Part shown: one piece after another, positions 1 to 7,613 of the stretch
How positions within the stretch are numbered: position 1 is the first letter of the stretch
Layout of the letters: each line of letters starts with the position of its first letter
Assembly: GCA_025451075.1 (NCBI GenBank)
Contig: JANWLA010000009.1
Span: forward strand, 1-42,910
Length of the DNA: 42,910 nt
Reading direction: 5' to 3'
Source of the DNA: Nitrosotalea sp.
GTDB taxonomy: Archaea > Thermoproteota > Nitrososphaeria > Nitrososphaerales > Nitrosopumilaceae
Translations under genes and position numbers: made by a program
Notes under the pieces: generated by a model
What the model saw: the letters and a program-made list of their open reading frames with translations, nothing else
Database searches by the model: none
What the model was told of the DNA's origin: nothing

Positions 1-20
1 TCTATTTGGTGTGATAACAT

Positions 21-27
21 TTTAAAC
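21..27 (+). promoter_or_regulatory. TATA box of tRNA-Thr
   Basis: TTTAAAC lies about 29 nt upstream of the first tRNA base, the usual archaeal TATA-box position relative to a start just before the mature 5' end. No other promoter-like element is visible in the preceding bases. Confidence 0.5.
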
Positions 28-52
28 CACCTTCCCAAGTCCATAACCTAAT

Positions 53-127
53 GCCAACGTAGCTCAGCCTGGCTAGAGCATCTGACTTGTAATCAGAAGG
101 TCGAGGGTCCAAATCCCTTCGTTGGCT
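53..127 (+). tRNA. tRNA-Thr (anticodon TGT)
   Basis: A full cloverleaf folds from these 75 bases. The acceptor stem pairs GCCAACG with CGTTGGC, the D arm is GCTC/GAGC, the anticodon stem is TCTGA/TCAGA around loop CTTGTAA with anticodon TGT at 88-90, and the T arm is GAGGG/CCCTT with loop TCCAAAT. The discriminator base is T127, no CCA is encoded and there is no intron. TGT reads ACA and related threonine codons. Confidence 0.96.
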
Positions 128-191
128 CTGAAATTATCTCAAGTCTGTTACTTTTATCACCACTTAATAGCAATAAACCTGTGAATCAGTA

Positions 192-497
192 ATGCCTTCA
201 AGTCCAATTATAATTGGAGTTGCAATCGCAGCAGTCACTATAGCATATTTTTACATGAAGCGAAGAGGAAAGATGTCTAAAACACGTAGTATTGGAATTT
301 CATTAATTGGAGTAGGTGCAGTCATTGTTGCCTTTGGCACACTATTCTTTTTACAGGGAAATTCTATTGTAGGACCACATTCATCTTTTATGTACTCTAA
401 TCCCAAGTGGGTTGTAAACGGTGGGGTCATAGCTGCCGCAGGTGCTGGAATTATTGCGTTTGGAATTGGAATTAACTTACGACGCACAAGAAAATAG
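192..497 (+). CDS. Small three-helix membrane protein, unknown function
   Basis: The 101-residue product is mostly hydrophobic, with likely membrane segments around residues 5-20, 36-55 and 76-95. A basic stretch (KRRGK) follows the first helix and the C-terminus ends in RRTRK, so both probably face the cytoplasm. The start is ATG 192. The gene stands alone 64 nt after the tRNA and is followed by a convergent gene. I do not recognise a family. Confidence 0.7.
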   Translation: MPSSPIIIGVAIAAVTIAYFYMKRRGKMSKTRSIGISLIGVGAVIVAFGTLFFLQGNSIVGPHSSFMYSNPKWVVNGGVIAAAGAGIIAFGIGINLRRTRK

Positions 498-528
498 CAG
501 ACCTGATCTTTTTTCTAGCAAACACAAC

Positions 529-1092
529 CTAGACTAGACTCGAATCGGATGGCATAGAAAGTGCCACTTTATCTACAATAAATTTCAGAAATGCAGATAA
601 TGGTTTTTTTATCCAGTGTTTTGCATTCCATTCTAAAATAAGATCATCGTAGAATTTCCACTCGGCCTCATCTTTTTTGAGATGAATTGCCATCATGGAC
701 TCAAATTCCTTTGTATCCCAGTCAACAGGACACATTTTACTATCCATCTGGGCAAGTCTTCCATTTTTGATTTGAAACGGGTATGATTTGCATACTCCAG
801 GTTTGAATTCATTTACTGTGCATCGAAAGATATCGCCAGACCCTACAAGAAACCCACATGCGCCATCTTTTTGTTTCAAGGCAAGATCCACCAGACCTTC
901 CTTGACTTTTATTCCAAGGTCAAAATCCTTTGCACCATAAATCTCAATAAAACTCTCAGGTTCAACCCCAAGCCCTATTGAGAGCCTGTAAACGTCGTGC
1001 GCATTAACAAATATCGTATATTCTTTGCAGCAATTTGTATGACATGAAATGCATGGAAATTCCTTGGTACCACCAGTGGTAGAAACGGTCAA
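529..1092 (-). CDS. YkgJ-family cysteine-cluster protein
   Basis: The 187-residue protein carries the Cys pattern of the YkgJ/UPF0153 zinc- or iron-chelating family: CISCHTNCC near the N-terminus, a mid Cys in ACGFL, then CTVNEFKPGVCKSYPF. The family is thought to bind a metal or Fe-S centre, but its biochemical role is poorly defined. The start is TTG 1092. A TATA-like CTTTATTC (plus-strand reading, centre about 1118) lies 26 nt upstream, which fits a leaderless transcript beginning at that TTG. The gene converges on the small membrane protein upstream. Confidence 0.85.
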   Translation of the reverse strand: MTVSTTGGTKEFPCISCHTNCCKEYTIFVNAHDVYRLSIGLGVEPESFIEIYGAKDFDLGIKVKEGLVDLALKQKDGACGFLVGSGDIFRCTVNEFKPGVCKSYPFQIKNGRLAQMDSKMCPVDWDTKEFESMMAIHLKKDEAEWKFYDDLILEWNAKHWIKKPLSAFLKFIVDKVALSMPSDSSLV

Positions 1093-1278
1093 GTTTTACT
1101 TTACTTTTCCCAGGCTTTATTCCTATAGATGAGATTTTTTGAGTTTGTAAAGTAAATTGCAAAGCCTCAAGCCATATTTTCCCACATGTTACTACCCGCG
1201 AATCCAGAATTTGACCAAGTTGAAATCATTTTGGGAAATAGACAAAAAGTTAAGTAACGTAAACAAAATGAAAACAGA

Positions 1279-1512
1279 GTGGAAAAAGGGTTCATCCTAA
1301 TCAACTGCGAACTAGGTGCAGAAGATTACATAATTGAAGAGCTCAAGACAATACCACAGGTAAAAAGCGCCCATGTTACATTTGGTGCCTATGACGTAAT
1401 TGCAGAAATACAGGCAAAAAACTCTCAAGAGTTTGATCAGATACTATCACAGAAGATACGTGTCCTATCCCAAGTGATGAGCACCATGACACTCAAGGCT
1501 ACCACTACATAG
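1279..1512 (+). CDS. Stand-alone Lrp/AsnC ligand-binding (RAM) domain protein
   Basis: The 77-residue product is only the C-terminal effector-binding domain of Lrp/AsnC regulators: beta strand GFILINCELG, a helix, then VKSAHVTFGAYDVIAEI, with no DNA-binding domain. Such single RAM domains form oligomers and may bind amino acids or join full-length Lrp proteins. The start is GTG 1279. The ATG at 1268 is in another frame and gives only a short peptide. A full HTH-containing Lrp-family gene follows 124 nt downstream, so functional pairing is plausible but inferred. Confidence 0.85.
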   Translation: MEKGFILINCELGAEDYIIEELKTIPQVKSAHVTFGAYDVIAEIQAKNSQEFDQILSQKIRVLSQVMSTMTLKATTT

Positions 1513-1531
1513 TCGTAAGAAAATATTTTCC

Positions 1532-1547
1532 TGCCAAATAATTGGCA
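1532..1547. promoter_or_regulatory. Perfect inverted repeat, possible Lrp operator or terminator
   Basis: TGCCAA-ATAA-TTGGCA is a perfect 6-bp inverted repeat with a 4-bp spacer, 20 nt after the stop of the RAM-domain gene and about 90 nt before the next Lrp-family gene. The symmetry fits a dimeric HTH protein site. A weak stem-loop terminator is the alternative. Confidence 0.4.
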
Positions 1548-1636
1548 AGATGTACTGGATAAAATCAGGCCAAACTTAGCTTGTTCAAATTAGCATTCCA
1601 CAAATTCAAGTGTGTTTTAGTGCTTGATTTTACTAA

Positions 1637-2134
1637 ATGTCAGACTTTTTCATGACGTCAGTTGATGACATAGACAGGAGAATTATAGAATTGCTGATGG
1701 AAAACGCAAGAACGCCTGCACGCCAGATAGCCATCAAGCTAAGAAATGAAGGACATGACATTCAAGATAGAGCTGTTGCATACAGAATAGAGAGGCTTGA
1801 AAAAAAGCAGATAATCAAGGGATATGAGACCATCTTGCGCCAGTCACTTGTAGAGGATTTTGAAGCTTTATACCTGAAATTCAAGGCGGCTAAATCTTCA
1901 GAGAATATCACGAATCAAGTATGCAATTTTGTAAAAGACTTGCCAAATTGTTTGATGACTGCAACAGTTACCGGAAACTGGAATCTTTTGATTTTGACTG
2001 CAAAAGACGAATCCGGCAAAAAGTGTGAAAGACAAATCATAGAGAAATTTTGCGAATACATTGAAGACTATCGAGTCTGCAATCTAAAGTTTGAATCAAT
2101 TAACACGCTTAACATGCAGTCAGTTATGATATAG
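1637..2134 (+). CDS. Lrp/AsnC family transcriptional regulator
   Basis: The 165-residue protein opens with a winged-helix AsnC-type DNA-binding domain: DIDRRIIELLMENARTPAR, then a recognition region around QDRAVAYRIERLEKKQIIKGY (residues about 10-65). A divergent ligand-binding domain of about 90 residues follows. It should bind DNA as a dimer or octamer and respond to a small ligand, but the target and ligand cannot be read from the sequence. It lies just downstream of a single RAM-domain gene and an inverted repeat that could be its operator. Confidence 0.88.
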   Translation: MSDFFMTSVDDIDRRIIELLMENARTPARQIAIKLRNEGHDIQDRAVAYRIERLEKKQIIKGYETILRQSLVEDFEALYLKFKAAKSSENITNQVCNFVKDLPNCLMTATVTGNWNLLILTAKDESGKKCERQIIEKFCEYIEDYRVCNLKFESINTLNMQSVMI

Positions 2135-2242
2135 GAGAATGCAATCCTGCTCAAAATTTGATTAGATTATTTTTTGATATTTTATTCACAAAATCATCGC
2201 TTCCCGAATGATAATTATACTAGTAAACAGACGGTTACCTAG

Positions 2243-2530
2243 TTGGATAAAATCGAATACGAAGGTACAGTATGGGCGATAAATCACGGTTTGCCGCAGC
2301 CTTTGCTTGATCATTGCATTAAAAAACTCGTCGACTATGGAGTAAAAAAAGAAGACATCCAGATCACAGATGCTCCAACAGATGTCAAGGTTGGAACCAT
2401 AGTAGTTGATGTATATCCATACCACATTGAAGTTGGCAAGGTAAGAACTACAAGAAACGATTCATACATCAGCGGTAGCATAATGATAATAGAACTAAAG
2501 GCAGACCCAGAAGGAAAATACATAGACTAG
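2243..2530 (+). CDS. Conserved hypothetical protein, 95 aa
   Basis: A small soluble protein with an alternating strand/helix pattern (VWAINHGLPQPLLDHCIKKL, then GTIVVDVYPYHIEVGKV). The start is TTG 2243. A TATA-like AATTATACTAG centred near 2217 lies 26 nt upstream, which supports a leaderless TTG start. I do not recognise a characterised family. Confidence 0.7.
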   Translation: MDKIEYEGTVWAINHGLPQPLLDHCIKKLVDYGVKKEDIQITDAPTDVKVGTIVVDVYPYHIEVGKVRTTRNDSYISGSIMIIELKADPEGKYID

Positions 2531-2582
2531 CAAAATAGGCTAATTTTTCAACTCGATTGATTTTAAACGCATAATTAGACGG

Positions 2583-3194
2583 GTGTTTCCTATTTACAAA
2601 CAATTGAAGCTAGAAAGAAAAAGTATCTATTTTGTAATTGGAGTGTCAGTTGTTTTTTGTTCCCTGTCAGCAGGTTTTTCACTTGTAGGTACAGTTCTTC
2701 CAGATAAAATAGCCATGATAAATCCAATTGAGCACGGTAGTCTGAGCATAAAAGAAATTGGAGGGCATTTCATTTGGGGTGCCGTTGCAGCCCTTGTGAC
2801 ACTCAGGCTTAGATACATTCTGCTTGGAGGACTATTTGCAGTTTTGATAGACTCTGATCATCTGATTGGCCTATTGCATACAGAAGGAATACCCCGCATG
2901 GGCCACTCGATAACATTTGCCATAATTGCAACAATTGTCTTGATGCTAGTGTTTTCCAAGAAAGACTATCGTTTGGGAACAATAGTTGGAACAAGCGTGC
3001 TTACTCATATATCATATGACATTTTTGATGGCTCGTACGGATTTCCAATTTTGACACCGTTTATGGACAAGATAATCCAATTTCCAAAAATAGACTGGAT
3101 GGTGTTTGAGATTGCTGCAATTGCCATAATTGGAGTTTCAAGTTTTATAATTACAAAAAAAGAATCGGTTCAGAAAAATACATCTACACAATAA
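2583..3194 (+). CDS. DUF457/YdjM-like membrane protein, putative metal-dependent hydrolase
   Basis: The 203-residue protein has about five hydrophobic segments (near residues 12-34, 60-95, 108-124, 130-145 and 170-190). Polar residues typical of the YdjM/DUF457 membrane-bound hydrolase group lie between helices: HFIWG, DSDHLIGLLH, MGHS and HISYDIFDG. The Asp/His pairs could hold a metal. The substrate is unknown. The start used is GTG 2583, and a TTTTAAAC box lies about 19 nt upstream, slightly closer than usual, so a later start is possible. Confidence 0.65.
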   Translation: MFPIYKQLKLERKSIYFVIGVSVVFCSLSAGFSLVGTVLPDKIAMINPIEHGSLSIKEIGGHFIWGAVAALVTLRLRYILLGGLFAVLIDSDHLIGLLHTEGIPRMGHSITFAIIATIVLMLVFSKKDYRLGTIVGTSVLTHISYDIFDGSYGFPILTPFMDKIIQFPKIDWMVFEIAAIAIIGVSSFIITKKESVQKNTSTQ

Positions 3195-3224
3195 AAATTA
3201 AAGCAGTGGTACGATAATTTTTCA

Positions 3225-3239
3225 AATAGATTTATTTCA
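3225..3239 (+). promoter_or_regulatory. TATA promoter, first copy of a duplicated 15-mer
   Basis: AATAGATTTATTTCA occurs here and again at 3487-3501. In the second copy the ATG of the next gene begins exactly 35 nt after the first base of the element. The same offset here points to position 3260 as first base of the transcript and of the small zinc-ribbon gene. Confidence 0.6.
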
Positions 3240-3259
3240 CAGATACAAAATGTTACTAG

Positions 3260-3418
3260 ATTATATCTGAATTTGTAGCGACATGTAGAATATGTAAAAG
3301 TAAATTTACAATCCCAGACATGGGACCATGTACAGATCTTGAATACAAAGGGTACATCAAAGATACTGGTTTTGTATGCAAGTGTGGCAAAAATGACTGG
3401 CAATTAATTGCAGATTAA
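3260..3418 (+). CDS. Small zinc-ribbon protein with apparent ATT start
   Basis: Reading back from TAA 3416-3418, the frame is open to TAG 3257-3259 and encodes about 52 residues with CRIC, a single PC, and CKCGKNDW. These are paired cysteines of a zinc ribbon separated by a short strand region. The frame has no ATG, GTG or TTG upstream of the first Cys pair; the only ATG (3320) would remove it. The duplicated promoter places the transcript start at 3260, where the codon is ATT. Leaderless ATT initiation is therefore the best reading; ATA 3263 or a sequence error are alternatives. Function unknown. Confidence 0.55.
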   Translation: MISEFVATCRICKSKFTIPDMGPCTDLEYKGYIKDTGFVCKCGKNDWQLIAD

Positions 3419-3486
3419 GAAGTAATATCCCTTGAGATTATGACATTATCCACACTTGACATCAACAATGAAAGGATTTCATGTTG

Positions 3487-3501
3487 AATAGATTTATTTC
3501 A
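3487..3501 (+). promoter_or_regulatory. TATA promoter, second copy of the duplicated 15-mer
   Basis: Identical 15-mer to 3225-3239. Its TTTATTT core is centred about 25 nt upstream of ATG 3522, which implies a leaderless mRNA for the membrane-anchored protein. Confidence 0.6.
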
Positions 3502-3521
3502 GATTATACTCTGGATTTATC

Positions 3522-4031
3522 ATGAGGCGAAAAAAGGCTCCAAGTAAAATCCCGGTCATGCCAATAGCAATAGGCTCAGGGGTGGTCATTGTAGCTATTG
3601 TAATACTTGTAAACTATTATCTTGATCAGACAACTCTTTCAGGACAGAGGTTTGGAGACCAGTTGGCACAAATCCAGTCAGACTTGAAAAATGAAACCCA
3701 GAGTTTTGACCAGCACCTTACCCAGTACAAGAATGGTCAGATTTCAAAAGACCAGATGTTAAAGATAACAGATGAACACATACTTGCAGTCAAAAATATA
3801 CTTCCACGATATGAAGACCTAAAGGCGCCAGACGCGTTCAAGCCATCGTTACAATTATTCATGCTGTCAACTGAAACACAGATTGAAAGTGATCAAACTC
3901 TAAGAGACTGGGTTGTAACAGGAGACAATGCAACTAGTGCAAAATCAGACCAGTTGCTCCAGCAATCATTCCAGTATGAAATGAATGCACTCCAGTCTTA
4001 TGAAAGCGCAAAAACTGGCGGCTCACAATAA
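3522..4031 (+). CDS. Membrane-anchored extracytoplasmic helical protein
   Basis: The 169-residue protein starts with a basic tail (MRRKKAPSK) and one hydrophobic helix at residues 11-33. A long polar helical region rich in Q, D and K follows and probably sits outside the cell. The pattern is a signal anchor plus a four-helix-type or coiled domain, with no catalytic motif. Leaderless start at ATG 3522. The 3' end overlaps the convergent gene by 9 bp. Confidence 0.7.
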   Translation: MRRKKAPSKIPVMPIAIGSGVVIVAIVILVNYYLDQTTLSGQRFGDQLAQIQSDLKNETQSFDQHLTQYKNGQISKDQMLKITDEHILAVKNILPRYEDLKAPDAFKPSLQLFMLSTETQIESDQTLRDWVVTGDNATSAKSDQLLQQSFQYEMNALQSYESAKTGGSQ

Positions 4032-4478
4032 ACCTTTTTGATGGGCAAAATCTAAAATGTCACTCAAGTTACCAAGTATCTCTTTTTTCTCAAGTGGAAC
4101 AGGTGATTGAAAGATTATTCCAAGTGTTATACTTAACATGTCATGATCAGTGTGAGATATCAAAATTTTGTGATGTTCAATTCCTTTTTCTGTTACTAAA
4201 TTTTTCCAGGCCATTATTCTGGTATAGACCTCTTGGAGTTGTTGTTCCAAATAAGCCAGGTGCATCTCTTTTCCATCTTCAAAAATATTAAACTTGACAA
4301 GAGGCAGCATCAGGTAACCGCCTTTTACCGGATCGTGGTTTTTTAGCATCTCTTGTATTACTTGCTCTGCCTTGTCTTCTGGCTTGATATCTCCATATTC
4401 AGGTGCAAAATAGCCTGCAAGTGTTTTACGGGAATCGTAGATCTTAAAATAAGCGTCTTCTTGGTCTATGGTCCACAT
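4023..4478 (-). CDS. Conserved hypothetical protein, 151 aa
   Basis: A soluble, mixed helical protein with no motif I recognise. Charged helices such as KAEQVIQEMLKNHDPVKGGY and LAYLEQQLQEVYTRIMAW are visible. It begins only 4 nt after the stop of a small zinc-ribbon gene on the same strand, so the two are almost certainly cotranscribed. Its 3' end overlaps the convergent membrane-anchored gene by 9 bp. Confidence 0.65.
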   Translation of the reverse strand: MWTIDQEDAYFKIYDSRKTLAGYFAPEYGDIKPEDKAEQVIQEMLKNHDPVKGGYLMLPLVKFNIFEDGKEMHLAYLEQQLQEVYTRIMAWKNLVTEKGIEHHKILISHTDHDMLSITLGIIFQSPVPLEKKEILGNLSDILDFAHQKGLL

Positions 4479-4482
4479 TGTA

Positions 4483-4626
4483 CTAGGCTGTGATTTTCTC
4501 GGCTACCTGATTTATTTTGAGTGTACTAAGACACTTGCCGCAGAAATACTCTTTTCCAGTATTAAATATGGTAGGACTTTTGCACTTGGGACATTCCTTG
4601 TTTACTCGATTAACTTCAATTGGCAT
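4483..4626 (-). CDS. Small zinc-ribbon protein, 47 aa
   Basis: An ATG-initiated frame of 47 residues contains CPKC (residues 12-15) and CGKC (29-32), an ideal four-cysteine zinc ribbon with a beta-hairpin spacer (SPTIFNTGKEYF). Its stop lies 4 nt before the next gene on the strand, which indicates an operon. Proteins this small are often RNA- or transcription-associated in archaea, but no partner can be named. A TATA-like run sits about 29 nt upstream. Confidence 0.75.
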   Translation of the reverse strand: MPIEVNRVNKECPKCKSPTIFNTGKEYFCGKCLSTLKINQVAEKITA

Positions 4627-4751
4627 GATGAACTCTTTGGGCCAACTCTTCAAAAATACAGGTGGTCAAATTTAGTTTGCAACTTGTCTACTTACAACAG
4701 ATCCTGGACCAAAAATCAAACATTATAAACAATGCAAGGAAAATCTAGTTT

Positions 4752-5033
4752 GTGATTCCACACACAACAAGAAAATTCATTGACAGCCTAATCGATTACT
4801 ACATCAGCGAGGCTGCATCTTACAAGCAGATGGCAAAGACATACTCTGATGAGGTAGAAGATATCGACGCAAATGCATTTGGAATCATTGTAGGTTGCAT
4901 CTATTCTGGCTTTCTTCAAGCATACCAGAACCAAAAACAAAAGCCACTGCTAGAGGACACACAGGAATTCACGCAGATGATCAAAGTCAGGGCAGCCCAG
5001 ATAAAACGCGGCATACTTGATGCCAAGGTCTAA
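4752..5033 (+). CDS. Conserved hypothetical helical protein, 93 aa
   Basis: A small, probably all-helical soluble protein with no recognised motif. The start is GTG 4752. CATTATAAAC centred near 4726 lies 26 nt upstream, which supports leaderless initiation at GTG. The gene ends 8 nt before the secreted protease gene, so they probably share a transcript, but the product has no signal peptide. Confidence 0.65.
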   Translation: MIPHTTRKFIDSLIDYYISEAASYKQMAKTYSDEVEDIDANAFGIIVGCIYSGFLQAYQNQKQKPLLEDTQEFTQMIKVRAAQIKRGILDAKV

Positions 5034-5041
5034 TCCATTAC

Positions 5042-6127
5042 ATGAAAAAAATAATTTCAAGCGTTATTGTGATCATCCTAGTTTTTGGAATACAAACATC
5101 TCCTGTCTTTGCAACAGGCCAGTTTCTTCAAATGCCAATCAGGGTTCAACATGGTCCCGTAATTTGTGCATTAGAACCACAGGCAAATTCAAAATTTCCA
5201 ACGGTTGGAAAACAATTGCTTGATGAAACAAATTATGCAGTAATTGACTGGAAGACAAAGCTAAACGAGGGCTTGGGAAGACATCCTGTTTGGAATATCA
5301 CTCTAGTCCAAGTTCCAATTGGACAACAAAATGGATTTGACTATACAAAATGTGACATTACAATACACTACTTGCCACAACCTCAAGAAAGCTCAAACGG
5401 GTTTATTGCAACGGGAGTAACAATTCCAAATTTTGAGACAGGCAAGACAAATATCGAGATTTACTACCTAGATGTTCAATCAAACTGGGTCAAGACAGAG
5501 TGGACAGAAAACGGTCAGGGGTATTACCAATACGTCGACAAGCCGTACTATACAGGATTGGTTGCCACAAGCACGCAGTTAGACTCTACAATTAGGCATG
5601 AGATGGGACATTCGTTTGGGCTAGGACACTATATTGTACCATATGACATGCTACAAAATATCATCAATGGTTTGGTAGACATGCCATCAATCATGATAGA
5701 TACAGTTACCGTTCTTGGCGTAAAACATTATGATATCACGCCACTTGACGTTGCACAAATAAAATCAATATACGGAAGTGGCGGTTTTGACAATCAAGTA
5801 AAACCAACATCAGGATACCAGCGGGTACACCTGCTGAGTACAGACAAGCAATCATACCAGCCAGGTGAAAAAATAACACTAGACATCAACACTAGCACAT
5901 TTGGAGAAAATTCATTTGCAGAAATTCTTGTAATTGATTCAAATAATACAATGATAGAAAATCTTGGCGTTTACAAATCAAACTCTACAATATCTTTTGA
6001 TAACATGTATCAGAAAAATGGAAATTACTTGGCAGAACTGATAAATCCAATTACTGGAGATTTTGATTTTACAGGCTTTACCATAGGAACTCCAAGTGCA
6101 AACCAGGAGACAAGCCAAAACACATGA
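5042..6127 (+). CDS. Secreted matrixin-like metalloprotease, ended by TGA before its C-terminal repeats
   Basis: Residues 1-25 form a signal peptide (MKKIISSVIVIILVFG... VFA). The catalytic domain carries the metzincin zinc motif HEMGHSFGLGH at residues 186-196, with H186, H190 and H196 as ligands and E187 as base, followed by a Met-turn-like PSIM. A beta-sandwich-like region covers about residues 270-350. The frame stops at TGA 6125-6127, but the same frame stays open for 85 more codons encoding two IPxW repeats typical of exported thaumarchaeal proteins. The break may be a nonsense mutation, a sequence error or a read-through stop. The role is probably proteolysis outside the membrane; the substrate is unknown. 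Confidence 0.8.
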   Translation: MKKIISSVIVIILVFGIQTSPVFATGQFLQMPIRVQHGPVICALEPQANSKFPTVGKQLLDETNYAVIDWKTKLNEGLGRHPVWNITLVQVPIGQQNGFDYTKCDITIHYLPQPQESSNGFIATGVTIPNFETGKTNIEIYYLDVQSNWVKTEWTENGQGYYQYVDKPYYTGLVATSTQLDSTIRHEMGHSFGLGHYIVPYDMLQNIINGLVDMPSIMIDTVTVLGVKHYDITPLDVAQIKSIYGSGGFDNQVKPTSGYQRVHLLSTDKQSYQPGEKITLDINTSTFGENSFAEILVIDSNNTMIENLGVYKSNSTISFDNMYQKNGNYLAELINPITGDFDFTGFTIGTPSANQETSQNT

Positions 6128-6385
6128 ATTCCAACGTGGGTAAAAGATAACGCCAAACAATGGTCAAGCAATGAAATAACTGATGATGTATTTGCAAGAG
6201 GACTACAGTATCTCATCAGTCAAGGTACAGATTCACAGAACCAGTTAGGGGGCAGTCATTTGGATCACATTCCAAACTGGGTCAAGAGCATCGCCGGATT
6301 GTGGGCATCAGGACAAATTTCAGATGATGACTTTGTCAGTGGACTGCGGTATCTGTCAGACAACAAGATAATTTCAGTCCAATAA
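6128..6385 (+). other. In-frame continuation of the protease gene: two IPxW repeats after TGA
   Basis: Directly after the TGA, in the same frame, two repeats are encoded. Unit 1 (6128-6226) has IPTWVKDNAKQW, EITDD and GLQYLISQG. Unit 2 (6269-6382) has IPNWVKSIAGLWASGQISDD and GLRYLSD. The frame ends at TAA 6383-6385. Total length 5042-6385 is 448 codons with no frameshift. Similar units end the exported protein at 10371-11258, so this is a genuine domain and not chance open frame. No ATG, GTG or TTG precedes unit 1 for separate translation. Confidence 0.75.
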
Positions 6386-6706
6386 TACAAAACCCCAGAC
6401 ACAAAAGGATGATACGGTTTGTGAAAAGTTAAATTGTAACATGTAGTGGAAAAGTAAAAAGATATTGTTTGATTGAGCCCATTGTGAACTTGTTTTAGTC
6501 TATACCGCAGTATCTTGTGTTGTGTGTTTCAAATTAGTAATAAGCATTCGGTCAAAAAGTCTTAATATATTACCGATTGGCTAGGCATGAAACTCCTTCC
6601 TGAAATGAGAGCAGGAATTGATCTAAACTTGTGATGATGTGATTGGGCATAAATAAAGATGAAAACCAAAGCCATGCTATAAAGACAGTATAGATTTAAG
6701 TTACTA
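6386..6706. other. Intergenic region, 321 nt
   Basis: No convincing gene is seen. The stretch holds a TATA-like AATATATTA near 6564-6572 followed by a 15-codon frame (ATG 6587, product MKLLPEMRAGIDLNL), which could be a leader peptide or gene remnant. A second TATA box, GCTATAAAG near 6677-6685, lies about 26 nt before ATG 6707 and probably drives the following gene as a leaderless transcript. Confidence 0.4.
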
Positions 6707-6934
6707 ATGCCTATTTTACAAGTGATATCTACAATAGAATCTCAGTTTTTAGAATCTAATGATTTTGTAGAATATGAAGGTGAATGGATTGCTATACTGG
6801 ATAAAAAAGTAGTAGCACATGACATATCTTTTAAAGATGTTTTTGAAAAAGCGAATTCTTTGTCATTAACTAGAACACCTCTATTTCATAGAATTCCAAA
6901 AAAAGATGAAATAGATAAATTCATTCATTTATGA
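6707..6934 (+). CDS. DUF5678-like small protein
   Basis: The 75-residue protein resembles DUF5678: a helix, then YEGEWIAILDKKVVAHDISFKDVFEKA, the core strand-turn-strand with the conserved W-A and V-V-A-H positions, and an IPKKDE tail. Function is unknown. In archaea related proteins often precede a small aspartyl-protease-like gene, but the next gene here does not look like one. Leaderless ATG 6707, AT-rich composition. Confidence 0.6.
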   Translation: MPILQVISTIESQFLESNDFVEYEGEWIAILDKKVVAHDISFKDVFEKANSLSLTRTPLFHRIPKKDEIDKFIHL

Positions 6935-6986
6935 TTTTTCTGGTGGAAGTATAATTTACAACAGTTTAGAGGAAGATGAAGAAAAT

Positions 6987-7322
6987 ATGAAATTTTACAG
7001 GGAAAGATTGAATTGGAAGAAAGTGAAACTCATAAAAAAAGATATTCCATTAGTAGGTTACGAGTCAAAGGCAAATAGAGATAATAATGATTGTTGGTTC
7101 TTCATGATGAAATTCCCTTTCAAAAGAATTAAAAATAAAAATAAATGGGCATCTTCTGTTTTGGGCAAAGATAATTCAACAGTAGATGAGGTTTATGAAT
7201 ATCATAAAACACTTTTAGAAAAAAGATACATAAAGTTAGGCTGGACAAAAAAGGAAGCACATCAAGATGCCAATTCATCTATAAGACCTCTCAGAAAATT
7301 AGTATGTTTACGTTTCTGTTGA
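6987..7322 (+). CDS. Hypothetical protein, 111 aa
   Basis: A lysine- and asparagine-rich protein with motifs I do not recognise (LVGYESKANRDNNDCWFFMM, later GWTKKEAHQDANSSI). The frame is open upstream of ATG 6987 to about 6924 and encodes further plausible residues, but without a usual start codon. It sits 52 nt after the DUF5678-like gene in an AT-rich stretch, so it may be a co-transferred accessory gene. Confidence in function is nil; confidence that it is coding is moderate. Confidence 0.5.
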   Translation: MKFYRERLNWKKVKLIKKDIPLVGYESKANRDNNDCWFFMMKFPFKRIKNKNKWASSVLGKDNSTVDEVYEYHKTLLEKRYIKLGWTKKEAHQDANSSIRPLRKLVCLRFC

Positions 7323-7448
7323 TTCTGAAATGTTAGAAAGTTAGTCACATACCATATATCTTAAACCTAGGAAAAATCTTATTAAAAATATAATGAAAGT
7401 ACACTTTTTGACCATTAAATGAAATAGATCAGGAAGATGGAGACTAAT

Positions 7449-7613
7449 TTAAAATTCTATGAGTTCCCTTTCAAATAGGACAAATTTCTCGGATTTTGGA
7501 TCTCCTTTTACATCAAACCATGAAAGTTCTATAGTTACCTTTCTGCCAGATATCTCGTCTATTTTTATGCTCTCTGCTACTCGCAGAGCTTTTTGCAGTG
7601 ATTTCTCATCCAT
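7449..7613 (-). CDS. Small hypothetical protein, 54 aa
   Basis: An ATG-started frame of 54 residues with protein-like composition: an amphipathic helix (MDEKSLQKALRVAESIKI), then ISGRKVTIELSWFDVKG and a strand-rich end KFVLFERELIEF. No cysteines or membrane segments. It is isolated in an otherwise gene-free stretch between two small genes. I do not recognise a family. Confidence 0.5.
   Translation of the reverse strand: MDEKSLQKALRVAESIKIDEISGRKVTIELSWFDVKGDPKSEKFVLFERELIEF

Noticed and set aside
1186-1257. 23-residue frame MLLPANPEFDQ... in the spacer before the RAM-domain gene
   Set aside because: Too short and without a clear promoter distance or motif; it could be chance.
4094-4728. Plus-strand open frames of 65 and 86 codons
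   Set aside because: They are antisense to the 151-residue gene and the small zinc-ribbon gene, whose Cys pairs are far better evidence of coding.
6590-6690. C/D-box RNA suggested by GTGATGATG near 6630
   Set aside because: No properly spaced D box (CTGA) or internal D'/C' pair follows, so a C/D sRNA cannot be supported.
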